Positions 22,646 through 34,842 of a stretch of 64,000 bases of DNA are shown here, one piece after another; the first letter of the stretch is position 1, and the number at the start of each line of letters is the position of its first letter. Source of the DNA: Carya illinoinensis (Eukaryota; Streptophyta; Magnoliopsida; Fagales; Juglandaceae); contig NC_056755.1 in the NCBI RefSeq assembly GCF_018687715.1, forward strand, positions 40,109,501 to 40,173,500. Direction: 5' to 3'. Made by a program: the position numbers and the translations under genes. The notes beneath the pieces were generated by a model that was not told the origin of the DNA, did no database searches, and saw only the letters and a program-made list of their open reading frames with translations.

Positions 22646-25469
22646 TTATTTAGGACCACTATTTTTCGAAGGGCCAGCTCTCTCCACCATAACATCATAA
22701 AGTTGCTTCCCATTCTGCTTGTCACAAGAAAACAGCAAAGATTGAAATACTTAAAAAAAAAAAAAAAAAAAAAAAAATCAAAGCTTCAGGTTCTAAACAA
22801 GAAACCCTTCCGACTCATGAACCATCTTCCTAAAATAAATTGTAAATGACCCCTTTATTCCCAACAAAGCCATGGTAAGATGTTGGCAGTGCTTTATGCT
22901 GTTGATCCTTGGAATACTCCAAGAGGAGATAGGAGTAGCTTTTTACACCTGGACTACAATGCCAATAAAATGTATGATTTTGTTTCTTTTCGTACTCACA
23001 AAAATCACTGGAAAAAAGTGTACTTGTCCATCAGGTTTTGTTTGTGTCTCTTTAAAGTACACCAAAATAGGGAAATTTGGCCACCAGAGTTCCCAATTCA
23101 CAAATGTCGAATACCTGTAGAAAATCAAATAGGTGAGTTCAAGATCTGTGGAAATTGGTAAACGTATGTATTGACAAAGTTTACTTACTTCCAACGGTTT
23201 TCCCCACCCACAAAGACATTTTCACCTGAATCCTGAAGCTGGTCTCCAACTTTTACCTCCTAAAAACACAATTGCAACAAACACCTTCAGTAAATTAATC
23301 ATTGGCCAACTTTAGATGTGAAAAAAGAAGAACAAAACATGCTACAAATATATTAAAAACTAGAAGTTTAGGACTCAAAATCAACCTGACGAAAAATACA
23401 AGATAGCATGTTCATCTAAAAACTCATATTTCTTAGTCAAGGTACTTGAACAGTTTGTGAATTTTTTTTTTTTTTTTGGTTGGGGGGTGGGGGGGCTTGT
23501 TTGGTGCATCAGCGTTGAGTTCAGGAGCAAGTTTCTAAATGTCTCAGGACAAGTGCTGCAAAATAACTACAATGTTGCATATAACTTGCTACCAATAGAA
23601 ACCATTAGAACATATACAGCCATACCGGTATGCTTATCCATGAATGCAAGCATGACTAAAGTGACGATGGTGCTGATAAAATAAGCTACTTGTAGGCTCC
23701 AGTACAAACCGACCAGTCAAGATACCAGAGCCTTTACTCAAACAAATTCAGGTAGCTTCTTCTTAAAGAGATCATGCTAATCTTCGAACAAATGCACTAG
23801 TGCAAAGGAACAAATTCACAGAAATGACTACATACTACTGACTCTGGATGAAAATTTAACCAATCTCTTTGTTTCAAATTATTAAAAGAAATGGTACACT
23901 TTTGGGAACGTTAGTGAACACACCAGAGCCTCTTCATCAAAGACAAATCTCACTCTTGTAGTCTGGAAGAAGAAATAAATATGTTAGCCAGTTTCAGGGA
24001 AAAATAATTGCATAAAGTTGCAACACGATGGAAAATGAAGTCAATCTAGCTTAATTTTTAACTGAAAGACTGCTTTTTATCTATATTGTTCATAATTCAT
24101 GGGATACCCCATTCTCAAGACATCATGAAATCATTTAGGTTCAATCAAGATACAGAACCCAATAACAATAGGCAGGCTTGCCCCCTTAATTCTTGTGATT
24201 TCAAAAACGTCTTGCAACTTGTAGTTCTATTTACAGTTACCTGGAACAATAGAAGTGACCCAAGGAGACCAATAGGTGCAGCTGGCAACAGATTATTTGT
24301 ATACGCAAGCCCGCCAGCTAGAGCTGTTTCAGTTATCATTTGACACTAAATAAAAACCTACATTATAGAAGTAATCTTGCTTGGAGAAAGGAAGGAGAGT
24401 TGATGAGAAATTATCAGATGCAACGAATACAACAAAGTCCAACAACTTAATTCTACCATTTCTAACATGGTCAATCAGGAATTAGTTAATTTATCTGCTT
24501 CTAATGTAGTTGAAATGTTGGTAGTATGAAGCTAGGAATCTCGTATCTATTTGATGTTGCTCATCAATAACCAAATGATTATCTAATTTCAAGCAGAAAC
24601 TAGATCATAGGCTTGATTGTAGTCTGGCAACGACTTTCAACAAACAGCACTGCTTCAATACACTTTGTTGTTCAAATTTCTTTGGGCATTTCCTCCTAAA
24701 AGTTCAAAATAACTGACAAAAGCCAATTACATAAGAATAATAGTCAGAACCCACCAAGTAAAACAACAGGTATGCGATAATCTGGGTCGGGAATCACAGT
24801 CTCTTTGTTCTTGACCCTCCTTCCAAGCTGTAAACACAAATAAATTTCGAGATAAACAAGTTGCACCAGATAAAATACACAGAATCATATTACAATATTA
24901 TTCCTTATTCCCTATAGCTCTCTTAGTAAACTCAATCCACAAGTTTTTTATGCTTATTCTGCCTAAAAAATAAATCAATTTCACTTCCCCAACCTCATAA
25001 AATGCAATAAGAATATAGTAACTTTAACTAGGAACAACAATGTAGAATAACAACATATACAAAGATGAAGTGGCACTGACCACTGACGCGATCACGGCAG
25101 GGCCTCCATGGGTGCTTCTAGTTTTCATTCTCACATAGCTTTGATTGTAGAACACTTTGCCATAGAATGGGCTTCTGAAGTTTCTTACAAGTCCACCTAC
25201 TTCTCTGTCTGCTTGAAATAGCGTCCAACTCAATTACGTAAATCAAAGTTGAAAGTTTCCAACTTTCAATACCATAGTTCTCCCACAACTTGAAGTAACA
25301 AAATTTACACAAAACACACGACAAATTCACAAAAGAAGATAACCTACATATAAGACTAAAAGCAAAACAGAAAGTAAAAATCTCAAACCAGCATTTGAGG
25401 ATGAGAACCTTGAAAATGCTTACTTTGCAAAGGGAGAAAGAGAGAAGTCGACAAGAGAGCGCTCGCCAT
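22646..25469 (-). CDS. DUF3119-type plastid protein, 8 exons
   Basis: Exons in transcript order: 25424-25469, 25081-25208, 24755-24827, 24241-24323, 23924-23962, 23189-23259, 23000-23114, 22646-22714. All introns are GT-AG, all phases agree, and the product is 207 residues. The N-terminus MASALLSTSLFLPLQ is Ser/Leu-rich like a plastid transit peptide. A hydrophobic hairpin (LAGGLAYTNNLLPAAPIGLL) sits near the middle. The C-terminal half has the conserved segments TTRVRFVFDEEAL, KYSTFVNWELWWPNFPILVY and NGKQLYDVMVERAG, recognised as DUF3119, a family of cyanobacteria and plastids. The biochemical role is unknown. It is transcribed divergently from BSD2, sharing about 494 bp. Confidence 0.8.
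22754..22776. repeat. poly(A) tract in an intron
   Basis: A run of about 23 A inside the last intron of the DUF3119 gene. On the sense strand of that gene it is a poly(T) run upstream of the last acceptor. Confidence 0.7.
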
Positions 25470-25963
25470 ATTCAGTTGGTTTCTTAAATTTCTTCTCCGA
25501 AACTGATATTTCTGTGTTTTTCTTTTTTTTGCGGTCGGTTTGTTTTGGTCCACTGCTTCGAAGGTAATAATGATTTTTACATTTTTTGGCCTTTTGGTCG
25601 TTGAAGCCAATAAAACGACACGTACGAATTTAATTTTTTGTGAGATAAATAAAATCTGATTTAATTTTTTTTTTATAAGATAAATAATAATTTAACTTGT
25701 TTTTAAAGTAAATCTCTTCAATTCAAATAGCAATTCTATTTTAATTTTATTTGGTTAAAAATATCTTAACTATTGGACCAATAAATAATAAATCGATGAT
25801 TGTGAGGGGAGGGAGTGAGACTCTGAGTGCCTTATCTTCGTCTACTCTGTAGCGCACACAGAGGGAAACATTCTTGACTTTGGTCTTAAAGCTCGAGTCT
25901 TCTCTCTGCTAACCTCTTTTGCTGAAACAAAACATATATATAGGAGTTGGGAAACCTCTTCCA
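25470..25963. promoter_or_regulatory. shared intergenic promoter of the DUF3119 gene and BSD2
   Basis: Only 494 bp separate the two start codons, which point away from each other. A TATA-like ACATATATATAG lies at about 25931-25942, just 20 bp from the BSD2 ATG, so it is more likely leader than core promoter. Common regulation is plausible because both products are plastid proteins, but no shared element was proven. Confidence 0.55.
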
Positions 25964-28943
25964 ATGGCTAATTCTTTGTATTCTGTGCCTGTTTGTTCGT
26001 TCAAGTCCCCGAACAAACCAGGTCTCTCCCTCTCCATCTCTCCTATATTTCTTTTTGTATTATTTCTATTTTCCACTTGTTTTCTGCTTTAATTTTGGGT
26101 GTTTTTTATCTGCGGATGTGATTTCTTCTCTCTTTTTATGAACATTTGATGGGATTTTCTGTGCAGGGATTTTAATTGGCAATTCGGTTGCTCGGAAGGT
26201 TCTTTCGGTGAATGAAGTGTCTCAAAAGTCTCAAACTGCTAAGTTCCAATCTTTGGAGGTTAAGGTAAGTGAAAATCGACCAATATAAGGATGTACTTAA
26301 TATTTCCCTTCTAGCTGAACTGTCAATTTTCTTATGATGGGCTCAAGCCCAAATTTCATATTTTTTTAATCATATTGTAGGTGCCTATTAGACTGAGAAA
26401 ATATAACTGACGGTAATGTGCAAGTTTATGATATAAAATTGCCATTTTTGTTATATTGGACTTAATGTATATGGAGTTAAGAGTTAGCTGCTCATTTTGT
26501 CAGAAAGAGACAATTGAAGTGGTGAATAACTTTTGCTACATGTTCAATTTGTTCATACAAGATTGAGGATAAGATATCATGAAGTGATTGTGAGACTCTT
26601 CTAAGATATTTTGTAGAGATGCCCATAGCATGAACATAAAAGGTTGGGGGCATTGCTGCAAACAAGGACATGTGATTGCACTCTACGAAGAGTGGTGTGA
26701 TTCTAGTTAAAAGTGTTCAAAGGCAAGCAATGTAGGTTGAGACTTTAAGAAAAAAGAGAACATTGAATAGCTCATGAAAACGAGTGAGATTTGGTCTAAG
26801 GCTAACATGTGCAAGAATTCTAAGTTGCAAGCAAGTAGGACGAGGCATAGTAGACTTGACTTGAGACTGCATCATAGTTTGAAGGCTTTTCCATTTCCTT
26901 TTTTACTTCTTTGCAATGAAATGAAACTCTGGTCTTGGACCAACAGGCTACGGGAAGTAATCCAACAGGAAGTAATCCAGACACCAAACCAAATAGCATA
27001 GTCTGTGCTGACTGTGATGGAAATGGTAAGCTTGTCAAACTACTGGTTCTTATTTCGGTCTTATCTATTGCTTTCAATATTTGATATGGTAGCAGTGAGA
27101 TACAAATAATTAATACTATATGCTAAAGAAGAGTAATTGGTCTTTATCAAATCTGTAGTCAATCGTGTTTGTGATTATGCAATGCTACAATTGTATCAAA
27201 GAGTGAGCCATGACTAAAAATATCTTTGCGGCTCATGTTGGTAGTGGCTGAGAACAAATGAATTTTCTCTTCCTCCAGTCTAAAAAGTTTTTTTCTTCAG
27301 AAGTACGATGATTTTGGTACCCCAATGACAAACTTCATACTTTGAAATGAGAATTCTCCAGCTTTTTGCTTGATGTTGGTCATCTTTTAGTAGATTTCTT
27401 GTACAAAGTTTGCTCATCTCTTTTGCAAGCTGGTTTAAAAAACTCAGTCTATCTAGGGACTTTTATAACTTACTTATGTAGGGCTAAGTGGGAAACTACG
27501 TTACTCTATGGGACTTCTTTTATGTTAATGTATTGATCACTCAGGTTGCTTCCCAATAGTTCCTGTGTCTTCTTCTGGATATAACGTGCTTCAGTGTACT
27601 TTCAGCAGAGTGCAATATAGCATTGTTGATGCGTAGCTTTATGGCTGGTGTGATGAGTCCATGTTGGTTAGATGTATTTGATGCATGGCCACCTTCTTTC
27701 TAAACTTTCTTGTTTGCCAGATTTTCCTGAACCTTCCAAATAACACTCCCAATTAAGTTATTTCTTCTATATCAATGGGAATTCACCAAATAATGCATCT
27801 ACATGGGCTTCCTGCGAAGAATGACCTAAGTGCTTGGTTTGTAATTTTTCCTTCTATGCTAATAACATAAACAGGGATTTCGATTATGTGTTTGTCTTCC
27901 TGTTCCAGGTGCCAAGTCGTGTCCTCAATGCCTGGGTTCTGGTGTTAATTCTGTAGACCACTTCAATGGACAGTTTAAAGCTGGTGGATTATGTTGGCTG
28001 TGCAGGTATCCTAGTTTAAGTATCCTTTCATCATCGTTATTCTCGTAACTGTGTGTATATGCATGCATGTGCCTGATGTTTACTGCAGCAAACCAAGAGT
28101 ATTAGTGTCAGTATATCCAATAATCACCATAATGGAACCATATTTACTTCCTGCTTTCCCTATTATTGGCTGAGATATAAAATCAGCTTAAATATGTAAG
28201 TCACGCATAATCAAAACTAAGGCAGCATTAGGTGTTTTAGAACAAAAAGGTTCCTAGAAATGTTCCAGAAAATAAAGATTGCTTCTTGTTTCCAGCCTGC
28301 GGCAATGACAAATGAGGGTATGATACCTTTTGAAGATGCAGATCTGATCACTTGATTTTATTTCCTTCATAGCTATAAATTTAGGTGTTCCAAACAAATG
28401 AAAAAACTTATGTTTGATTTCTCCTTGATTAAAACATGATAACTCCTCATGAATAAACTATTTCCTTTTCTATTTTTGGGAGACTACGATCAGGAAAATA
28501 GGGTTGTGTCTGCACTCATTTCTCTGTTTTCAGGCAAGCATTGAAAATATTTGCTGTCAAAATGTTGTATTATAATCTCAAAGCATTCTCACATGGAGGT
28601 TCAAATGCCCGGAGCCTTGTTGGATCTTTTCATCAAGCATGCATGTAGGATACAAAAATAAAAAATGCACCAGTTGGTAATTTCGGATGAAGAGAACTGT
28701 TACATCCTCATAAATGAGATGGCAACCTCAAAAAATCCCAAATAAATTGTAGTGCTCTTGCTTTACGTCTACTTTTATGAGTCCCTGATCAGGATGGGTT
28801 TCTGCTACAGTTCAAATGATTAGGTGATTGATACTGGTTCTTTTTTTTTTTTTTTTCCCTGCAGGGGTAAAAGGGATGTCTTGTGTGGGAATTGTAATGG
28901 AGCTGGCTTTCTTGGTGGATTCATGAGCACATTTGATGAATAG
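25964..28943 (+). CDS. BSD2: Rubisco assembly chaperone BSD2 (DnaJ-type zinc finger)
   Basis: Five exons, 25964-26021, 26167-26264, 26947-27025, 27909-28005 and 28865-28943, with GT-AG introns and consistent phases, encode 136 residues. The first 45-50 residues are a Ser-rich plastid transit peptide. The mature part has the four CxxC pairs of the DnaJ cysteine-rich fold at residues 72/75, 83/86, 107/110 and 118/121, expected to bind two zinc ions. The segments DHFNGQFKAGGLCWLCRGK and CNGAGFLGGFMSTFDE are diagnostic of BSD2 (Arabidopsis At3g47650). BSD2 holds Rubisco large subunits in the chloroplast stroma during holoenzyme assembly, before small subunits displace it. Length matches the family and all Cys are present. 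Confidence 0.93.
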
Positions 28944-29806
28944 AAGTTTGCAAAAGTTGGCTTTTCAGTGAATCGACTGTTTTGTGCTGTGGGTCACCAG
29001 AATTTCTGAATTTTCTGTGAACATCAATAAACAATTGTATGTTGAATTCCTGGCTGCCAGGATTGGAGATATATTCTGAATTGCCATTACGAAACAATGC
29101 TAAATTTTGTAGTCAATGAATTTTGAATGTCAGATCTTTGTTGTCTGCCTTCTTCATTCCAAACCTTTGACCCTGTAAAACAGATTTTCCATTATGCTTT
29201 ATAGGCTTTTATGAATTCTTAAAAACAGAACGCACTACGTGAAAACAGATGCTCTAATCTATCCTCTGTGAGCTAGCTTGCACAATTCTTCTTCTAAGGC
29301 ATGTCTGCATGGTGCAAGTTCAAACAATAAATAGGATTTCAGGAATTGAAACGAGGCATACACATCAAGAGTTTGGGTAATATTGTGGTATATTACCCAA
29401 ACTCCATTAGATCAAAAATCGATTACATTTGAACTTCTTGAAATAAATCACCGAGCAGAGTTCTAAATTTCTCGCTTTTGGATCTAGTCAAAGATATATT
29501 GTTGCAGAGAAAGCAATTTTACAGAAGCAAAATGGTAGGTATACTGTTCATCTTCTTGTAGTTTAGCCATTATACAAATTGGAAATCGTTGTATGAAAAT
29601 AATTTTTTTGATCTGTTATATATTTTACATTAAAAATAATTTTATAATTTAACGAGCCATATCAAAATATCAAACCACGTCAATTTGTAGGATTATTTTA
29701 TGTAATTCCTTCGTGACTAGATGTTACACATCAAAAGAAAGTTCAGATATTATTGTCGAAACTTAGGAAGTCTAGGTCGATCCAATATAGAAATACTCAA
29801 CTGTGC
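28944..29806. other. BSD2 3' flank with a perfect hairpin
   Basis: Contains the likely 3' untranslated region (AATAAA-type signal at about 29026). A perfect 15-bp inverted repeat, GAGTTTGGGTAATAT with a 6-nt loop, lies at 29369-29404. A partial family A MITE is at about 29611-29706. No gene recognised. Confidence 0.45.
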
Positions 29807-30130
29807 TTAGGCAGCTGAGTGGGAGAGTAACTGTGACCCTTTCCTATAAAAATGGACTATGCTGCATGGAAAGGAAGCATGAAATTGTATGATGTCAACA
29901 CATATCTCAAAATATTTCCAAAGCGATTGAGTGAAATTGTTGAACCAATTCACTATAAGGAGAGAGTCCGACTCAATAATGAGGTCTGATACATTGAGTT
30001 GGTAGAGTGAAGTTAACCCAATTTTCAACGTTGAAAGTTCTGCAAAAGTGTTTATGCCATCACCCAAAAAATAGGAGAAACCAAACATAAAAGAGCTAGA
30101 GGAGTGTATTAAACCTCTCCTTCCCAACAT
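29807..30130 (-). pseudogene. LINE-type RNase H domain remnant
   Basis: A 107-codon minus-strand ORF with the pattern of the RNase H-like domain at the 3' end of plant non-LTR retrotransposons (RVT_3 type). It includes AELSTLKIGLTSLYQLNVSD, IIESDSLLIVNWFNN and VHFYRKGSQLLSHSAA. The first catalytic Asp and the remaining domains are absent, so it is a fragment. Confidence 0.6.
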
Positions 30131-30624
30131 CTCCTCTATATTATTTGATCTTTGTTTTTTGGGTCAGTATATTATATTTGTCTTGGTAGAAGATAGCCTG
30201 AATAGATGTTGTACCCTACGTTACCTCAAATGTTTTTCAAAATGCTTTCCCCGCGGACAAGACAGGCTTCGCTCAACTCAGGTTGGCATGCAGGTGCTAA
30301 TTAATTTCGAACATACAGATTCAGATTGAAAAAAAGGAGACTTTCTTTGTGGAGGTAAACCTTTTGCTGATCTGTATTTTCTTAGGATAAATATTTTTAC
30401 AGTAATGGTAAATAACAGTTATGAGTAATGCAAGAGTTAGAATATGGTCTATTATTAAAAATTTAATTTTTTTATATAAATTTTATATTTATTTACTTTT
30501 TTTTAAAAAAATTCGCGGCGTTTGTGTATTTACTTATTGACAAACATCATTTATCATATTTTTAACGTTGGCATGATTGAAAAGCTATTACATATTTTGA
30601 CACTTCGCTAGCAGTACAACCAAA
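30131..30624. other. intergenic sequence upstream of tRNA-Ser
   Basis: No feature recognised. The sequence just upstream of the tRNA contains CAA-type motifs typical of plant tRNA genes. Confidence 0.3.
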
Positions 30625-30706
30625 GTCGCTTTGGCCGAGTGGTTAAGGCGTGTGCCTGCTAAGTACATGGGGTTTCCCCGCGAGAGTTCGAATCTCTCAG
30701 GCGACG
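30625..30706 (+). tRNA. tRNA-Ser (anticodon GCU)
   Basis: 82 nt with full cloverleaf pairing. Acceptor GTCGCTT pairs with AGGCGAC, followed by discriminator G. The anticodon stem TGTGC/GTACA carries loop CTGCTAA, with anticodon GCT at 30658-30660. A long variable arm (GGGG-TTT-CCCC) is the class II hallmark of tRNA-Ser. The T arm is GAGAG-TTCGAAT-CTCTC. There is no intron. Confidence 0.95.
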
Positions 30707-31909
30707 ATTTCATCCTTCTTTTTTATTTGTAATATCTACCTCTCTAGTTATTCTTCATCAATTAAACTTCGAACACACTTTTCGAATCTCTCCTTGCGTA
30801 CCTGTCTTCACCTCAATGCTACTCATTTTAATCATGGCTTTTGGAAAATTCCTGTTAAATCTTAACCCCAGCAATCCCCTTATACTTCCGGCATAGTTTT
30901 GCACGATGCTACGCGTTGCAGCGTCCCTCCATAGCCTCTGGTCCGACTCTAAAACAGCTTTTCCATCACGTAAATTCTTGAAGAAACTCACATCAAACTT
31001 GGTCTGGCTGTCATCATCCAATGCTACACGTTTAGAGCCATCGCCACCTTTGGGACAAAGAGCTTGGAGCTTTGACAGAAATGCTTGGTTTATGGTGGGG
31101 TCGGAGTTGCCAGTGGCTGTGAAGTTATATAAACGGTACCTGAAGAACAAACAATCTGTTTGGCCTATGGTATGTGCACCTGAAAAAAATACAAATCCAG
31201 GCCCCCTGAAAATATGTCAAATTATGTATGAAACATGTCAATCAATGTCTCCCTTCTAATGATCAGGGAGATAGGAAGAGGGAAATAGTACCAACTAAAG
31301 TGACAAGATCATGATCATCAAGGCCTTTAGCATCGAATTTTTGCCTCTGGGCTGCAATGGAGTCGAAAGGAGAAGGCAAATTTGAGGCTTGGGAGGACAA
31401 AGAAACTCTGCCATCTCGTCTTCCAGTGGGCACTGGCCAACTTGGACCATCATTCTGATATATGGAAAAAACAGGGGAGTACACAAAGTTTAGATACCGT
31501 GATACATAAGTACTGTGCTGTTGAAAGCCATGGAGTTCTGCTACTTATAAGTCATTATGAAACAAAAAAAAAATTTCAAGATTCAAATGCTTTTTCATGG
31601 TAGCCGGATGTTGTAAACTTCTACATAAATGACTGTCAATAAACGTACAATCTTGCAAATAGATTTTTTCAAAAAGAGATTGTATACCAAGTTGACAGCA
31701 TCACGAGCAGCCAGAGCTACTATATCGGCGCATGATACCACTCCAGGTCACAACGCCTCTAGTTGTGATTTTGCATCATCGATTACTTAAATCCTCTAAA
31801 GCCGAGGTTTGGAAGTGCATTCCTCTCAGCAGAAGACCCCGTAATCAACACCGAACCATCACAGCCCTGCGCCATATATATTGATCGTCTATTACTAGTT
31901 TCTCCTAAT

Positions 31910-32586
31910 TAGGGGTGACAATATGTGGCACGACCCGTTAATTCAATATGAATACGATACGAAATTAGCAGGTTTGGATTTAATATTAACGAGTTTATAT
32001 CAAAATGGGTTGATTTGTTAAGACACGATTTATAAACGGGTCAACTTGTTTAACACGAAATCAACAAGTTTTGACTATTTTAGAATTTATTTTGAAATTA
32101 AAATTTTATTACTGTTAAATTATAATATTGGTATTTCTCAGTATGGTTATGTTTTTATTGTTGGGATTTAGTTTTAGACCTATGCTCATATTTGTTATTG
32201 TATGGTACTTTGTAATGTTGGTTTTATTATATGTTAAAATTTGAAAAATATTGATATATATTTTTTAATATAGTGTGGTTATTAATAAATATAAATTTTA
32301 AATTTTATGTGAAATTATGTTAATTGGGTTAAATGAATTGTGCATTTTAATTCAACCAATTTACATGAAACAAACAAATTTGAATGAGTTATGTCGTGTT
32401 AACATATTTTTAATTAATTATTAAACGGATAAAAAATAGGTGACATGGCATGACTCATTATCTAAATGAGTTGGGTTAAGGTTTAGAAATTTGCCACATT
32501 TAGTTTAATGTGTTGAGTTCAGGTTGACTTATATAGTTGAATATTTATGACTTAACATGATTCCAAAATATGATTTGCCACCCCTA
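31910..32586. mobile_element. hAT-like MITE with 8-bp duplication
   Basis: The ends are inverted copies (TAGGGGTGACAAT at left, TAGGGGTGGCAAA read inverted at right). The flanks are CTCCTAAT (31902-31909) and CTCCTAAC (32587-32594), a 7/8 match with the 8-bp TSD of hAT elements. The 677-bp interior is A/T-rich and non-coding. A related copy in inverse orientation is at about 38409-39097. Confidence 0.75.
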
Positions 32587-32653
32587 CTCCTAACATGTCA
32601 AAAAGCATATCAAATATAGATCAATAAGAAGTGTTACAACCACAAAAGGATCT

Positions 32654-32779
32654 CACAAAAATAAATACACAAACTAATATAATTTCTTATAATAGGTTGT
32701 ATTTACTATATAATAAAAATAATTTTATAATCTAACGCACCACGTTGAGCTATATCAATTTGTAGATTTGTTTTTGTAG
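32654..32779. mobile_element. foldback MITE, family A, copy 4
   Basis: Ends CACAAAAATAAATACACAAA and its inverse (TTTGTAGATTTGTTTTTGTAG). The interior TTTTATAATCTAACGCACCA is shared with the other family A copies. It lies in the peroxidase intron. Confidence 0.6.
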
Positions 32780-33526
32780 AAACTCTTTGGGTTTAAAACA
32801 TATCTCTAGATCTATATATTTATATATATATATATATCTCTCTCTCTCTCTCTATATGTATATAGTATGTGTGTGTGTGTATATATATCTATAGTAATTA
32901 TATAAGCGGCGATCGACGAGCTACAGTGTTAAGAACAGTAGTTTTACCACTCCGTGCATTTATTCCGTGTTGATTGTTAATTGTCTTTTTTATCCTTTTG
33001 GTTTCATCTTTTGTATCCGTTTAAATAAGAATATTTTGGTCTTTAATGTTAAGTTGTGTCAGTGATATTTTCTCCCCAGAAAAATTTTAGGCCGCAAGTC
33101 CATCTCTCATTCTCGCCTTCGTCTTCCTCCCACATTTTTTCTCTCAACTCAGACCCTCTACCATCCATTTCTCGCGGCCCTCCATTTCTCTTCATGTAGC
33201 TAAAACCCAAATCGCCAAAGCTGTGAAACCCAGCCCCAACACTTGTCTCTCCCTCTGTTTCCATCATCTCCACCACATCATCTCCCCAACGCCTGTCTCT
33301 CCCTCTGTGAAACCCAAATCACCAAAGCTGTGAAACCCACCACCGTACGAAGTCTGGTCGAGGACGACCTGGTTCAAGGTCCTGATTCCCAACAGTTATT
33401 AGAGCCAGCAAGTAACTGCAAACAAAAGTAACCGACACTTTCCAGACACGCAGATTTAACTTCTACAGCGATCGAGCAAGCAAGTCATGCAGTGGGGGTG
33501 TCACTCCCAATTATTCAGGTCTTCCC

Positions 33527-33530
<4 letters not shown>

Positions 33531-33576
<46 letters not shown>
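33531..33576. repeat. (CT)n microsatellite
   Basis: 46 bp of uninterrupted CT repeat inside the Helitron, just upstream of the synaptotagmin exon 1 fragment. Confidence 0.95.
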
Positions 33577-33579
<3 letters not shown>

Positions 33580-33708
33580 GGATGCACTTGCTGTCTTTCC
33601 TTCGTTACTCTGTAAGTCTCGCTCTGTATTTTTTTTTTTGGGAAAATTCGGTTTGTGATTTAATTGCTTCTTGGGGAATTGTTCATTTGCAACCTGGATC
33701 AAAGGAAA

Positions 33709-33813
33709 ATGGGGTTAATTTCAGGGGTTTTCATGGGGATGGTATTCGGGATTGCATTGATGGCGGGATGGAAACAAATGATGCGGTACCGGAGCACCAA
33801 GCGAATTGCTAAG
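33709..33813 (+). pseudogene. captured synaptotagmin (SYT4/5-type) exon 1
   Basis: A 35-codon open exon beginning with ATG and ending at AAG|GTATTA. It encodes the membrane anchor typical of plant SYT4/5 (NTMC2T2) proteins: GLISGVFMGMVFGIALMAGW, then KQMMRYRSTKRIAK. Plant synaptotagmins tether ER to plasma membrane through an SMP and two C2 domains. Only this exon and the next (36049-36150) are present. Confidence 0.8.
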
Positions 33814-34064
33814 GTATTACCCAAATTTGGATGCATCCAAAGTTTATTTCTGTTTATATTTATTCTCGAATCGTCTCAAGTTGTTGTTTTCTTGTTTTCT
33901 TTTTTCATGTTTAAATTGGAGATTTGCGTTGAATGATTGGTTCGGTGGGTTAGGGATTTTAAGTTTACATGATTTTAAGTTTACATGAAAACCGGTGGAG
34001 AAAAGTTGCAAATATATCTTTCGATTATTTTTTTGTGATGCTTAAACTAGAACAAACAATGGGG

Positions 34065-34185
34065 CGATCCTTGCTACTTCTGGTTTGAGATGCAATTTTT
34101 TGTCTATGTATCTTATTTCTCATTTTCATACTCACTTGGACAATCTCCCTTTTGAGCGCCTTCATAAAAGAATCAAAACTGAAGT
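34065..34185 (+). repeat. 121-bp direct repeat inside the Helitron, copy 1
   Basis: Starts CGATCCTTGCTACTTCTGGT and ends AAAACTGAAGT. It matches 35728-35848 at nearly every position. It stands directly before the unidentified exon-like block, so the two copies bracket about 1.5 kb. Confidence 0.85.
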
Positions 34186-34195
34186 GGGTTGCAGG

Positions 34196-34842
34196 AGATA
34201 CTGGATGCGATTTCGGAAGCGAAGGTGCTGGGCGATGATCACTATTATCATGCGTGGGGTACACCTTGGGGTTATGGATACGATGGCTCGACGAGGGATT
34301 GGGACGACGTCGTGGCGGAGATGTAGGAGGAGGTTTGCAGGGAAAGAGGTGGTGACGAGATGGAGAGGTTTTGTGCGCAGAGGTTTCTGAATGAGCCCTG
34401 ATCCTTTTATTCAGTTTCCGTTGAGTACAGCTTTTACCATATGTAACATTCTCATTTATATATATAGTAGATATATAAGTTTGTGTTGTGGAGGTGAATT
34501 GTTATTGTGGTGGATGGTATATATATGGGTTCTAAAGTGGTAGGAAATTTCTATCTATCTCTCTCCCTCTCTCTTACTCTCTCCCTCTCTCTTACTCAGT
34601 TACTCGCCGAAGGAAGAAAATGCTAATGCCAAAAAGAAACTAATTAAAAACGAGAAGGATATGTTATGTTTTCAGTCACATTCTATTATCTATATCTAAT
34701 TGATTTCATTTTTTATTATTTTTTCCGGCTACCATATATGCAGCTTTACTAGGGAACAAGTTGAACAACTTGACAAGAACAAGCAATGGTCCAGGGCACT
34801 TGATGGTTCTAATTACCTCCCAGGAATGGTACCTATCTTTGG
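34196..34842 (+). pseudogene. captured fragment of an unidentified gene, two exon-like blocks
   Basis: Block 1 (about 34193-34393) follows a TTGCAG acceptor. It reads EILDAISEAKVLGDDHYYHA, then WGTPWGYGYDGSTRDWDDVV, followed by one TAG (34325-34327), EEVCRERGGDEMERFC and a final TGA. Block 2 (about 34741-34845) reads FTREQVEQLDKNKQWSRALD, then GSNYLPGMVPIFG. The strict codon-like composition and acceptor site argue for real captured exons. I do not recognise the gene. It is rich in Asp, Glu, Trp and Tyr, with no known motif. Confidence 0.5.

Noticed and set aside
33049..33276. 75-codon minus-strand ORF near the Helitron 5' end
   Set aside because: It overlaps an imperfect local duplication and lacks a recognisable domain.
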